Positions 34,501-41,779 of a DNA stretch of 64,000 nt are shown here, one piece after another (the stretch's first letter is position 1; each line of letters opens with the position of its first letter). The notes beneath the pieces were generated by a model that was not told the DNA's origin, made no database searches, and was given only the letters and a program-made list of their open reading frames with translations. This stretch comes from Burkholderiales bacterium. GTDB taxonomy: Bacteria; Pseudomonadota; Gammaproteobacteria; Burkholderiales; Burkholderiaceae_C. The stretch is from contig JACRPO010000009.1 in NCBI GenBank assembly GCA_016223165.1, positions 682,001 through 746,000 on the forward strand, read 5' to 3'. Made by a program: the position numbers and the translations under genes.

Positions 34501-34990
34501 TGCGCAGCGTCCGGCCGGCCTCGCCTTGCACCTGGCCGGGTTCGGGCGCCAGCAGCACGCCGGCATTGATGAGCGAGCCGCCACCCAGGCCATTGCCCAG
34601 CAGCGCCATCACGTCCTCGCCCAGGCGGAGGTCGAACAAGCCCTCCTGCAGCTCGCTCACAGCGGCGCCGCGCGTCAGGCGCAGGTGGCCGGGCAGGTCG
34701 GAGAAGCGCGAAGGAAATTCACCCGGCAGATACTCGCGACCGCGTTCGAGAACGCACACGGTCATCGGCCGCCACTCGCCCTTCTTCTCGTCCCACACTT
34801 CGCGCCCGGCCAGCGTCATGGCGGCGGCGCTGCCGCCATAGCCGCTGCCGACGATCACCACGTCCCAGGTGCGCCCCCGCAGCAACGGGTCCTGCCAGAG
34901 TTCGCTCGCCCAGTGCGCGATGCGCCCACGCGGCGGCGCCGCATCGGCGGCGGCGCCGCCGTCGTCGTTCGATGCCGTCGCAGCACTCAT
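28571..34990 (-). CDS. Giant fusion: GMC oxidoreductase / alpha-beta hydrolase / PhoD-like phosphatase
   Basis: A continuous 2139-residue chain from the ATG at 34988-34990. Module 1 (about 1-640): FAD motif DVVIVGSGYGGSAAAMTLAG near 43-62, NGLGGGSLINAGVLL, a four-Cys motif CTLCGDCMTGC (Cys244, 247, 250, 254), HPLGGCAVG near 578 and GASLGVNPALSIAAF near 625, as in cholesterol-oxidase-like GMC enzymes. Then a Gln-Ala linker, an unassigned region (700-1030) and a NGGE linker. Module 2 (about 1070-1430): LVLLHGYSVSGNTF, nucleophile box AHCIGCAMLG with Cys for Ser, and AGMGHQDTLIG. Module 3 (about 1755-2139): SCQYPAG, VGDQIYAD, LPDDHEIADNWEP and SGDEHHS of PhoD-type metallophosphatases. No signal peptide is visible. 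It starts 4 nt after a hybrid kinase gene. The three activities are inferred; the substrate, perhaps a sterol or lipid ester, is unknown. Confidence 0.85.
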   Translation of the reverse strand: MSAATASNDDGGAAADAAPPRGRIAHWASELWQDPLLRGRTWDVVIVGSGYGGSAAAMTLAGREVWDEKKGEWRPMTVCVLERGREYLPGEFPSRFSDLPGHLRLTRGAAVSELQEGLFDLRLGEDVMALLGNGLGGGSLINAGVLLAPEPGQVQGEAGRTLRKLHDGGWFDRARRELGALVRDEHGGEVENTIELHPDLKGRPLPKSLALARMATLGARHRNVPISVAMSRRANSADTLLEACTLCGDCMTGCNVGAKDSLDTNWLVSASEAGAQIFTGASVLSLRAADPRKTDDEAGDGARWVLRVAHTDPRLQRREEKLLPLKARQVILAAGTLGSTEILLRSRTDKLVFSPLLGSRFSCNGDSINALHGLPEPTRGNADEEEPLQGRRVGPTITGSVSVPAQEGREGGREEGRRAFEVQEFAVPAPLRRLLHETVTTAYVLDGLPEADRSMHGGEKASDADPLAVNADAMARSLVIGTIGHDEARGVLHLDAPRNGPDGTPQQGTLQMRWPDARYGAQVEQAHVTLRAMHEKMREAARQAGRSDHSTLLANPMWRLLPPALEALIAQPRGPVWTVHPLGGCAVGLGPGDGVVDEFGRVFDGAGGGVTAGGADVRRHGGLAVLDGSVFGASLGVNPALSIAAFALRAAEMLAGSDGLSRRKKAPDAEAAQSVQAQAQAQARRGRPRRPIAPEPLPYGPGAMPQTEMQLIERLRGTAWLHCGFTLPRPFVLELTLAYEEVPVRSMMSTLGCTMDAPACLREVRTGSQDARVEVQRLRLYDPREWDALDLRVKPEHQRAAKALAEVVVAGKLRFLHREASDPLRRRLRAAWAWLLNRGLRDMWQAAADARRAPAVGPDGKPLRPPGLLARARDLWRMASRAGEVRRFDYDLEVIEVVRDVMRDDRLRPLRLFAPGQRIAGHKRLTYNRRGNPWQQLTRMTLTQFPGLLPGTQPVLELDTRFLAGQGVPLLRITGQRDHASALADMGSLVLYLARVVLSTHLWTFRLPDHAPRREPDRLPGPIAGLPAPQVAELVVGTVRNGGEKNGGERNGGERNGGEKVKVRLTRYARPLSGKPALVLLHGYSVSGNTFTHESLAPSAAEYFWRRGRDVWVVDLRTSSGLPTCTLPWSMEQVALVDIPAALMHVRQATGRPVDVLAHCIGCAMLGMALLADPRDVRSGDTELGVDDWLTSEHLGTLAAFNGTRPAGGPHPSVGRIVLSQKGPLLRYTDDNVMRAFLMQTLRRWLLADDYQFRPPARPGLVDQLLDRLLASMPYPRRDWQVENPLWPCKRTPWTATRHRMDALYGRDFSAWNMREATLRAIDDLFGAIHLDTVAQTIHFSRFEAITNQRGRGEFVTRKRLRERWAGIPTLAIHGGENGLADVTTQTLLHEQLGEAGVPIRSLRFAGMGHQDTLIGLGSPQVFAAIEAFLLDSTGEASVPVAPAEGPPLKGEPAPRPAPAPGAEGTPLLPDPTTGAPIPLTANLLSVGAAPAKAEPEAIQHRGSAARSFVLEEPWAGPRIDMPDLPWGDVQVAALSRPDQGRARLALVPARRIAAVPGAARYEVLDLPAAVNCGDAARSGFWLTAVPPLAHAWPQGAAATGEPGWLALLLYERDETAGARASVAAPAPPAAVVGKAAASGVAAAATAAPPSGGVLLPRVGFSARLRQLFGGGWQTVARSASRPDLDRSSATPTTPTTPASPDSSPACDAAELIDLGGRWLRATPEHEHATAFIALADLQRAQALLGGGSGPPSSADAGAAAHSPWFALASCQYPAGLLDGLVARQSLDLLAARAASPANAVRFALLVGDQIYADATAGLADPVRRDELFEQPNERALRAPGMRQVLRCLPVAALPDDHEIADNWEPLAARFAPPAKVDAKRELPTWERTREHGLAAFWRYQRMSPLDRLGRPGLPAADQAFEWGGLPVYLLDTRSARQRRGSRVPEHERHLVDEAQRESLENWLLRHQARPKIVATSALLLPRRWTSQDKHRASARSDAWDGYPASLSWLLDFLLASQVRHTIFVSGDEHHSLVCEALLRSPLDGGPQPVRLTSVHSSALYAPYPFANGRRANFGDEAFDTLSGRTRVSITMTTFAPPGDGFATLQVLNPPGGTPRLRLRFVKAGAGAGPDFEVPELAL
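31812..31871 (-). repeat. Four in-frame 15-nt repeats in the fusion gene
   Basis: Units of 15 nt (31812-31826, 31827-31841, 31842-31856, 31857-31871) encode NGGEK-NGGER-NGGER-NGGEK just before the alpha/beta-hydrolase module. They form a hydrophilic linker. A hexamer run (GCGCCT at 32941-32964, encoding Gln-Ala repeats) marks the earlier linker. Confidence 0.8.
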
Positions 34991-34994
34991 CGTG

Positions 34995-36866
34995 TCACCT
35001 CGATCGCAACGCCACCGGGCCGGACGCGCCGGCCTCGCGCGCCGCCGCGGCCTCGGCACGCAGCAGGTCGAACAAGCGCTCGGGCGCGAGCGGCTTGTGC
35101 AGCAGGGGTACGCCCGCGGCCTGCGCCTCACGGATGCGGTCGGGCGCCGTGTCACCGGTGATGAGCGCCATGCGCACCGCCGGTTGGTGCTCGCGCACGG
35201 CCTGCATCGCCGCCAGCCCGCTGTCGCCGCCGCGCAGGCGCATGTCGGACAGCACGACGTGCAGCCGGTGCCCGGCTGCGATGCCCCTGGCCTGCGCCGT
35301 GCTTTCGGCCAGGTGCACGACGCAGCCCATGCCGGCGAGCAGCAGGCGCATGCTTTCGCGCACCTGCGCCTCGTCGTCGATGACGAGCACCACCAGGCCC
35401 GGCGGCAGCGGCCGGCGCTGCACGTCGGCGTGGCGCAGGTCGGCCGCGCTGCCGTCCTGTGCCGGCATGTCCAGCGTGACGGCGGTGCCCACGCCGGGCG
35501 TCGATTCCAGGTGCACGCGCACGCCCAGCAGATCACACGAGCGCCGCACGATCGACAGGCCCAGGCCGAGGCCGCGGTTGCGGTCGCGTTCGGTGTTGCC
35601 CACCTGGTAGAACTCGCGAAAGACCCGCTCGTGCTCCTCGGCCGGGATGCCGACGCCGTTGTCGGCCACGGCCAGCAGCGCGCGGCCGTGCGCCTGCCAC
35701 ACGCGCAGCTCGATGCGGCCGCCACGGCGGGTGAACTTCATCGCGTTGGAGGTGAGGTTGCCGAGCACGCGCGTGAGCAGCGTCGAGTCGCTCGTGACGT
35801 TCACCTCGTCGTGCACCGACAGCACGCACTCCAGGCCGTTCTGCTGCGCCACCGGCGCCACCGTGGCGTGGTGGGTCGCAGCCAGGCGGTCCAGTCGCAA
35901 CGGGGCCAGTTCGGGCAGCACGGCACCGGCATCGAGCTTGGAGATCTCGAGCAGACCGTCGAGCTCGGCAGACAGCGTCTGGTTCACCGAGCCGAGCAGA
36001 GTGACGATCTCGCGCGAGCGCTCGTCCAGTGGACGCTGGGACAACGCCGCCACGAGCACGTTCAGGCTGTGGATGGGCTGGCGCAGGTCGTGGCTGGCGG
36101 CGGCGAGGAACTGCGTCTTCGCGCGGTTCGCGTCGCTCTCGCGCTCGAGCGCCTGCGACAGCTTCAGCGTCAGCTGCCGTTCACTGAAGCGGATGCGGCA
36201 CGATTCGTCGAAGACGCGGAACGCCTGCTTGCCCACGCCGACCAGCACGAGCAGGAACAGCATCACCAGCGCGGCAATGCCCAGCGCCGCCACCGCCCCC
36301 TGGGTGGGTGCGCCGCTCAGGGCCCACGCCGCCGACAGCGGCAGGAACATCGGCAGCGCGAAGGCCAGGAAGATCGAGCGGTATCCCGCCGTCGTCGCCA
36401 CCGAGCCCGTGGCGCTGGCGACGAGTGCGATCGTGATCGCCGCGCGCTCGAGGTCGGAGTAGCGGCCGAAAGCCAGCAGCGGCGTGGCCAGCACGATGCC
36501 GTTGACGAGCATCACCAGGCCCACGCGCCGCGTGGACACCGCGGCATCGGCGTGGCGAACGATGCGTTCGGTGAAGACGAAGCGTGCGCCGGTCACCGCC
36601 AACGCCAGCGCAAACCAGCCCAGGCCCACCGCCGCGCCGCTGCGGACGGCCCAGATGTAGGCCAGCAGCCCGGCCACGCACAACAGCCCGGCCTGGCTGC
36701 GGTGGTTCTGCTCGACGAACATGTCGACGAAGCGCTGGTGCACGAATGCGTCGGCGGCGGCTTCGTCGACATGGGCGTCGGCACTCGGGGCTGCATCGGC
36801 ACCGGCATCGCCGGCAGCAGCCGCTCCCGCGGGCGGGGCAGGCATCGGGTTCTCGCGGAGGTTCAT
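34995..36866 (-). CDS. Membrane hybrid histidine kinase (kinase plus C-terminal receiver)
   Basis: A 623-residue protein from the ATG at 36864-36866. An Ala-rich acidic N-terminus is followed by about six membrane segments (SQAGLLCVAGLLAYIWAV through ALVMLFLLVLVGVG; residues 65-220). HisKA contains His259 in AASHDLRQPIHSLN, the ATPase has LTSNAMKFTRRGG, VADNGVGIP and GLGLGLSIV, and the receiver carries Asp541 in VVLSDMRLRGGD. The HDLRQP form places it with the RpfC-like/orphan hybrid group of betaproteobacteria. It ends 4 nt before the giant fusion gene, so both are expressed together. A cue within or at the membrane is likely because no large periplasmic domain exists. Confidence 0.9.
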   Translation of the reverse strand: MNLRENPMPAPPAGAAAAGDAGADAAPSADAHVDEAAADAFVHQRFVDMFVEQNHRSQAGLLCVAGLLAYIWAVRSGAAVGLGWFALALAVTGARFVFTERIVRHADAAVSTRRVGLVMLVNGIVLATPLLAFGRYSDLERAAITIALVASATGSVATTAGYRSIFLAFALPMFLPLSAAWALSGAPTQGAVAALGIAALVMLFLLVLVGVGKQAFRVFDESCRIRFSERQLTLKLSQALERESDANRAKTQFLAAASHDLRQPIHSLNVLVAALSQRPLDERSREIVTLLGSVNQTLSAELDGLLEISKLDAGAVLPELAPLRLDRLAATHHATVAPVAQQNGLECVLSVHDEVNVTSDSTLLTRVLGNLTSNAMKFTRRGGRIELRVWQAHGRALLAVADNGVGIPAEEHERVFREFYQVGNTERDRNRGLGLGLSIVRRSCDLLGVRVHLESTPGVGTAVTLDMPAQDGSAADLRHADVQRRPLPPGLVVLVIDDEAQVRESMRLLLAGMGCVVHLAESTAQARGIAAGHRLHVVLSDMRLRGGDSGLAAMQAVREHQPAVRMALITGDTAPDRIREAQAAGVPLLHKPLAPERLFDLLRAEAAAAREAGASGPVALRSR

Positions 36867-37250
36867 GCGACGGGGAAGGGCGACTGCGCCGCGAGCGTGG
36901 CGACGAATCGCGCGCTGCGCATCCGTCGAAACATCGACGCGCGCCCGTCGGCAAGCCGCGGCTCGCCGGGCGTGTCGACAGGGCTGGGCGCCGGCTTTCG
37001 CATGCGCCGCGATGCTGCGCATGGGCCAGGCGGCGTCAATCGGTGTCTTGCCGCAGGGGCCAGGGGCGCGGCGTGGCCGGCGAGCCTGCCGTCGATGGCG
37101 GACCACACGCCGTCGACCCCGAGTTCGCGGGCGGTGAAGTCCGCCCCTTCCGCATCCTTGAGGACGCCCATCGCACGATCTGCCGATGCCGGCCGCCTCC
37201 GCTTGCCCGAGCCTGCGGCCTGCGGATTCACCGCAACTCAAGGAGGTCTC
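36867..37250. other. Divergent intergenic region, 384 nt
   Basis: This lies between the divergent kinase and lipoprotein genes and must hold both promoters, but no confident -35/-10 pair stands out in the GC-rich sequence. A minus-strand open frame (36863-37231) was examined and not accepted. AAGGAGG at 37241-37247 is the ribosome site of the lipoprotein gene. Confidence 0.5.
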
Positions 37251-39473
37251 GTGCAAAAGTACTCGTCCATCCCGCGCCGCCCGGCGCATCTTGCGTTGAC
37301 GCTGTGCGCCTGCGCCGCGCTGGCCGCCTGCGGCGGCGACCCCAAGCAGGAACCGCCGCCGGCGTCGCCGACCATGCTGTCGGGCACCGCGGCCATCGGC
37401 GCGCCGATGGCCGGTGCCACGGTCACCGTCATCGACAGCGACCCCGCCACGGCCGACCCGGCCGCGCAGACGGCCGCTAGCGACGGCAGCTTCAGCGTCG
37501 ACGTCTCGGGCCTCAAGGCGCCGCTGCTGGTGCGCGCCACGGCCACCGTCGACGGCGAGTCGGTGCAACACGTGGCCGTGCTGTCGGCGCTGACGGCAAG
37601 CGCCACCAACACCGCCAACGTGACGCCGCTCACCACCGCCGTGGCCACGCTGGTGGCACCCGGCGGCGACACGGCCGCGCTCGCCACGCCGGCCACGCTG
37701 GCCACGGCGGCCACGGCCACCAGCGTGGGCAATGCGACGCAGCTGCTCGTGAACACCCTCAACAGCGACCCCGCCACCGCGGCGCTCCTGGGCAGCAACT
37801 TCAACCCGATGAGCACGCCCTTCACCGCCAACGGCCAGGGCGTGGATGCGGCGCTCGAGCGGGTCAGCATCACCACGGCCGCGGGCGGCACGGTGGAGAT
37901 CACCAACAACGCCGCGCCCGCGGGCAGCAACGGCGCCCCGGCCACGGTGACGCTGACGCCGGCGCAGACGGCCACGCCGGCGGTGGCACCGGCACTGCCC
38001 GCCTCGGTGCCCAGCGGCGACATCCCGACCGCCGCCGAGTTGAAGGCACTGGGCGACAAGTACCAGGCCTGCATCAACCTGCCGGTGAGCCAGCGCGTGA
38101 CGCTGGATGCGCAGGGTGATGTCACCGCGGTGCTCGGCGCATGCGACTTCGTGCCGTCCGACTGGCGCAGCAATGGCCGCAACTTCGTCCAGGAGGTCGG
38201 CCAGTTCACGCTCGCCAGGAACCTGGTCACCAACGCGCGCCTCGGTGTCGGGCAGATCGCGCTCGCGCTGCCGCCGCAGAACCTGACCGACCCCAAGGAG
38301 TTCAAGCACCCCTACTGCAACAGCGGCCCCTGCGTCGTGGCGCGCTGGCCCATGACCACCGCCAGCGGCCGCCCGACCCGCAGCGACTGGGTGCTCGGCA
38401 AGGTCAACGGGCAGTGGAACTTCGTCGGCAACCAGCGGCCGTACCGCGTCTACGTCGAGGCGCGGCTGCAGCGCAAGGTGAACATGAACCGCGACGGCCC
38501 CGCCGCCGGCAACACGGCCGACCCGTACTTCTTCAAGGACCGCTACGAGTCGATGCTGCGCCTGGTGTTCGACCTCAGCGTGGCGACGACGAGCGACGTG
38601 CGCGCGGTGCGCTTCACCGGGCCGGGCCTGCCGCCGGCGGGGGTCGTGCAGTTCCGTTCGCAGGCCTGCGGCACCGACGACCGCATGGGGCTGGCCTACC
38701 AGAACGGCTCCACTCGCACGCTCGGCGCCAACCCCGTGCTGCAGTTCTGGACCAGCGCCAGCGGCACCGAGTTCACGCTCGCCGCGGCCAACCTGGACGG
38801 CACGCCGCTCGCCACGCCGGTGCCGGTGAACAACACGACGACGGCGTCTTTCCAGAGCTTCACGCCGGTGGCGCTGGGCGACCTGCGCAGCGCAGTGCCC
38901 AACTGGGCGGTCTACAAGGTGGAGATCTTCAAGTTCTCGAGCGCCTCGGAAACACCGGACGAGGTGATCTACCTGCGCAACGGCATCGGCCCCGAGAACC
39001 CGAGCGTCGGGCCCACGGTCGACTGGCCCGTGCTCACGGCCGGCCTCGCCGACGACCACCTGCTGCCTGCGGGTGCGCAGGCCGGCACGATCGACAGCTT
39101 CGCCGGACGCACGCTCGGCTGGACGATCGGCGCGAGCTCGTACGTGACCTCGGGCTACCTGTTCGGCTCGAACTTCGCCACGGCCACCAACGCGCAGAAC
39201 GAAACGGCGGGCTACTCGCTGCGCGGGCGGGTGGACTACGAACCGGCAGCGCTCGGTGACCTCACCGCCGCGGCCTGGCGCCTGGCCAGCCCCGTGGCCG
39301 GCACATCGTTGTCGCCGTCGACGGCGAATTCGGGCACCAACCCCAACCCGCGCTGCGGCGCGGCGGTGCTGCCACCGCTGACCACGACGACGAGCGACTA
39401 CCGCGAGATCGGGGTCTTCACGCGCGGCCCGGATCGGCAGCTTCGGCAGGCCATCTGGTTCTGGGACAACTGA
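37251..39473 (+). CDS. Large lipoprotein with carboxypeptidase-regulatory-like N-terminus
   Basis: A GTG start at 37251 with a perfect AAGGAGG 4 nt upstream gives 740 residues. The leader HLALTLCACAALAACGGD has lipobox LAAC. Residues 35-110 (LSGTAAIGAPMAGATVTVID, then SDGSFSVDVSGLKAPLLVRA) form a carboxypeptidase-regulatory/Big-like fold that often anchors surface proteins. The C-terminal 450 residues are beta-rich with several paired Cys (HPYCNSGPCVVARW, RSQACGTDD, NPRCGAAV). No enzyme motif is seen. A surface or outer-membrane binding role is plausible; the neighbouring kinase and fusion enzyme may be functionally linked. Confidence 0.8.
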   Translation: MQKYSSIPRRPAHLALTLCACAALAACGGDPKQEPPPASPTMLSGTAAIGAPMAGATVTVIDSDPATADPAAQTAASDGSFSVDVSGLKAPLLVRATATVDGESVQHVAVLSALTASATNTANVTPLTTAVATLVAPGGDTAALATPATLATAATATSVGNATQLLVNTLNSDPATAALLGSNFNPMSTPFTANGQGVDAALERVSITTAAGGTVEITNNAAPAGSNGAPATVTLTPAQTATPAVAPALPASVPSGDIPTAAELKALGDKYQACINLPVSQRVTLDAQGDVTAVLGACDFVPSDWRSNGRNFVQEVGQFTLARNLVTNARLGVGQIALALPPQNLTDPKEFKHPYCNSGPCVVARWPMTTASGRPTRSDWVLGKVNGQWNFVGNQRPYRVYVEARLQRKVNMNRDGPAAGNTADPYFFKDRYESMLRLVFDLSVATTSDVRAVRFTGPGLPPAGVVQFRSQACGTDDRMGLAYQNGSTRTLGANPVLQFWTSASGTEFTLAAANLDGTPLATPVPVNNTTTASFQSFTPVALGDLRSAVPNWAVYKVEIFKFSSASETPDEVIYLRNGIGPENPSVGPTVDWPVLTAGLADDHLLPAGAQAGTIDSFAGRTLGWTIGASSYVTSGYLFGSNFATATNAQNETAGYSLRGRVDYEPAALGDLTAAAWRLASPVAGTSLSPSTANSGTNPNPRCGAAVLPPLTTTTSDYREIGVFTRGPDRQLRQAIWFWDN

Positions 39474-39672
39474 CGCGCACGCCCCCGGGGCGAAGAACGG
39501 CGCGTTTCGGCGCGAGCGACCTCCCGGGAGTCCGCCAGTGCCGGTGAGCGGCCGGGCCAGCGCCCGGCCGCAATGCTTTCGCCGGCGCTCGGCCTTCAGG
39601 GTGGATTGCGGGCGGTGTGCGGGTGGAGTGTGCACGGGTGGAGTGCGCACGCTTCTCGTGTACCCTGCACCA

Positions 39673-41586
39673 ATGAAGGAAAGCTTCGCCGACCTCGGTT
39701 TCGGCCCCGAACTGCTCGCCGAGCTGACGGCCCTCGGCTACGAGGAGCCCACGCCGATCCAGAAGGCGGCCGCGGCGCCGCTGCTCGAAGGCAAGGACCT
39801 GCTCGGCCAGGCGGCCACCGGCACGGGCAAGACGGCGGCCTTCGCGTTGCCGCTGCTGCAGCGGATCAGCACGCAGCGCTCGGCGTCGGGCCAGCCGGGC
39901 CAGCCGCTCGTGCTCGTGCTGGTGCCCACGCGCGAGCTCGCGGTGCAGGTGTCGGAGGCGTTCCATCGTTATGGCCGCGGCCTGGGCATCGCGGTGGCGC
40001 CCATCTACGGCGGCCAGGAGTTCCATCGCCAGGTGACCGCGCTCAGGCGCGGCGCGCAGGTCGTCATCGCCACGCCGGGGCGCGTGCTCGACCACCTGCG
40101 CCGCGGCTCCATCGACCTCTCGGCCCTGATGGCCGTGGTGCTCGACGAGGCCGACGAGATGCTCGACATGGGCTTCGCCGAGGACCTGGAGCTCATCCTC
40201 GAAGCCGCGCCCGACAAGGACAAGCGGCAGACGGCGCTCTTCTCGGCGACGCTGCCGCCGCGCATCGCCGGCATCGCCGAGCGCCACCTGAAGGACCCGG
40301 TGCGCGTGCTGATCCCGCGCGACACAGCGAAGAAGGGCTCGGTGCCCAAGGTGCGGCAGACGGCCTACATCGTGCCGCGCGCGCACAAGATCGCCGCCCT
40401 CGGGCGCGTGCTCGACCTCGAGAGCCCGACGCTCGCCCTCGTCTTCTGCCGCACGCGGCTGGAGGTGGACGAGCTGGCCGAGCGGCTGGTGGGCCGCGGC
40501 TACGCCGTCGAGGCGCTGCACGGCGGCATGTCGCAGCACGAGCGCGACCGCGTCATGAAGAAGGCGCGCGCGAATACGGTGGACCTGCTCGTGGCCACCG
40601 ACGTGGCCGCGCGCGGCATCGATATCGAGCACCTCTCGCACGTCGTCAACTTCGACGTGCCTTCGTCGCCCGAGGCCTACGTGCACCGCATCGGCCGCAC
40701 CGGCCGCGCCGGCCGCGAAGGTGTGGCCATCACGCTGGCCGAGCCGCGCGAGCACCGCCTGGTGCGCAACATCGAGTGGAGCACGAAGCAGAAGATCGAG
40801 ATCGCCACCGTGCCCACACCGCTGGACGTGAAGGCGCGGCGGCTCGACGTGACCAAGGGCACGCTGCGCGAAACGGTGATCGCCGGCGCGCTCGACGGGG
40901 GACTCGACAGCTATCGCAGCGTCGTCGAGTCGCTCGCGGCCGAGTACGACCCGATGGACGTGGCCGCGGCGGCGGTGAAGCTGGCGCACGAGGCACTGGC
41001 CGGCACCGGCTCGACCGATGACGAGGTGCAGATCCCCACCTACGAAAGCTTCTCGCGGCCCGAGCCGCGCGGGGCGTGGCAGCGCGACGACCGGCCGCGG
41101 GGTCACGTGGCGGCCCGGGCGCCGCATGGCGGCTTCGCGGCCCGTGCGCCGCGTGGCGACCTTGCCGCCGACGGCCCCCGCGAAGAACGGGCCCCCGGCG
41201 GCGCCCCGTCCCGCGCCGAGCGGCCCCCGCCGCGGCACGCCGAAGCCGACGGCACCCGCGCCCCGGCCGCCGAGACGCGCAAGACCGCCGCACGACGCGC
41301 CGAACCCGGCCCCGGCGGCGCCGAGTTCAACCCGCGCAACCTGGTGCGCATCTACATCGGCGCCGGCCGCAAGCTGGGCATGCGCCCGGCCGACCTCGTG
41401 GGCGCCATCGCCAACGAGGCCCAGATCAACGCGCGTGGCATCGGCGACATCGAGATCGCCGACGCCTTCTCGCTCGTCGAGCTGCCCGAGGCGGACGCCG
41501 ACCGCGTCGTGGCCGCGTTGCGCGGCGCCACGCTGCGCGGGCGCAAGGTGACGGTGCGGCGCGACGACGGGCGCCACAAGCCGTAG
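39673..41586 (+). CDS. deaD: DEAD-box RNA helicase with DbpA-type RNA-binding tail
   Basis: A 637-residue helicase. Q motif FADLGFGPELLAELTALGYEEP is followed by Walker A AATGTGKTAAFALPLL, PTRELAVQVS, the DEAD box VVLDEADEMLDMGF (residues about 156-169), SAT in LFSATLPPR, and motif VI HRIGRTGRAGREG. An Arg/Pro/Ala-rich linker (about residues 470-550) leads to a DbpA RNA-binding domain: LVRIYIGAGRKLGMRPADLV through LRGRKVTVRRDD. CsdA/DeaD-type enzymes remodel rRNA and mRNA, often in the cold. The ATG at 39673 starts the family N-terminus MKESFADLG. The gene stands alone. Confidence 0.93.
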   Translation: MKESFADLGFGPELLAELTALGYEEPTPIQKAAAAPLLEGKDLLGQAATGTGKTAAFALPLLQRISTQRSASGQPGQPLVLVLVPTRELAVQVSEAFHRYGRGLGIAVAPIYGGQEFHRQVTALRRGAQVVIATPGRVLDHLRRGSIDLSALMAVVLDEADEMLDMGFAEDLELILEAAPDKDKRQTALFSATLPPRIAGIAERHLKDPVRVLIPRDTAKKGSVPKVRQTAYIVPRAHKIAALGRVLDLESPTLALVFCRTRLEVDELAERLVGRGYAVEALHGGMSQHERDRVMKKARANTVDLLVATDVAARGIDIEHLSHVVNFDVPSSPEAYVHRIGRTGRAGREGVAITLAEPREHRLVRNIEWSTKQKIEIATVPTPLDVKARRLDVTKGTLRETVIAGALDGGLDSYRSVVESLAAEYDPMDVAAAAVKLAHEALAGTGSTDDEVQIPTYESFSRPEPRGAWQRDDRPRGHVAARAPHGGFAARAPRGDLAADGPREERAPGGAPSRAERPPPRHAEADGTRAPAAETRKTAARRAEPGPGGAEFNPRNLVRIYIGAGRKLGMRPADLVGAIANEAQINARGIGDIEIADAFSLVELPEADADRVVAALRGATLRGRKVTVRRDDGRHKP

Positions 41587-41600
41587 CGGCAGGCGTCGTG

Positions 41601-41621
41601 CCGCCAGCGCGCGCGTGGCGG
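41601..41621. terminator. Weak hairpin after the helicase gene
   Basis: CCGCCA (41601-41606) and TGGCGG (41616-41621) with a 9-nt GC loop lie 15 nt after the helicase stop, within a wider GTGCCG...CGGCAC pair. There is no T-tract, so the terminator call is tentative. Confidence 0.35.
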
Positions 41622-41779
41622 TCGTCGGCACGTCTTGGTGAGATCGCACCGCCGATCGAAAGAACTGACGGGCTGCGCGGCGCCACTTCCCGTTCCAGGC
41701 CATCGCGACGAGTGTCGAGAATTTCGCCTGGACCGTTCGCAATCCCGGCGAACCTGCGCAATCCGAGGACACCTCGCTC

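Noticed and set aside
28571..35725. Extension of the fusion gene upstream of 34990
   Set aside because: The frame stays open into the kinase gene, but that region is antiphase to the kinase coding frame and the ATG at 34990 directly precedes the FAD domain.
36863..37231. Minus-strand frame in the kinase-lipoprotein gap (about 122 codons)
   Set aside because: It overlaps the kinase start, has no ribosome site or family signature, and its C-terminal part is Arg/Pro-rich noise. It could only be revived by conservation data.
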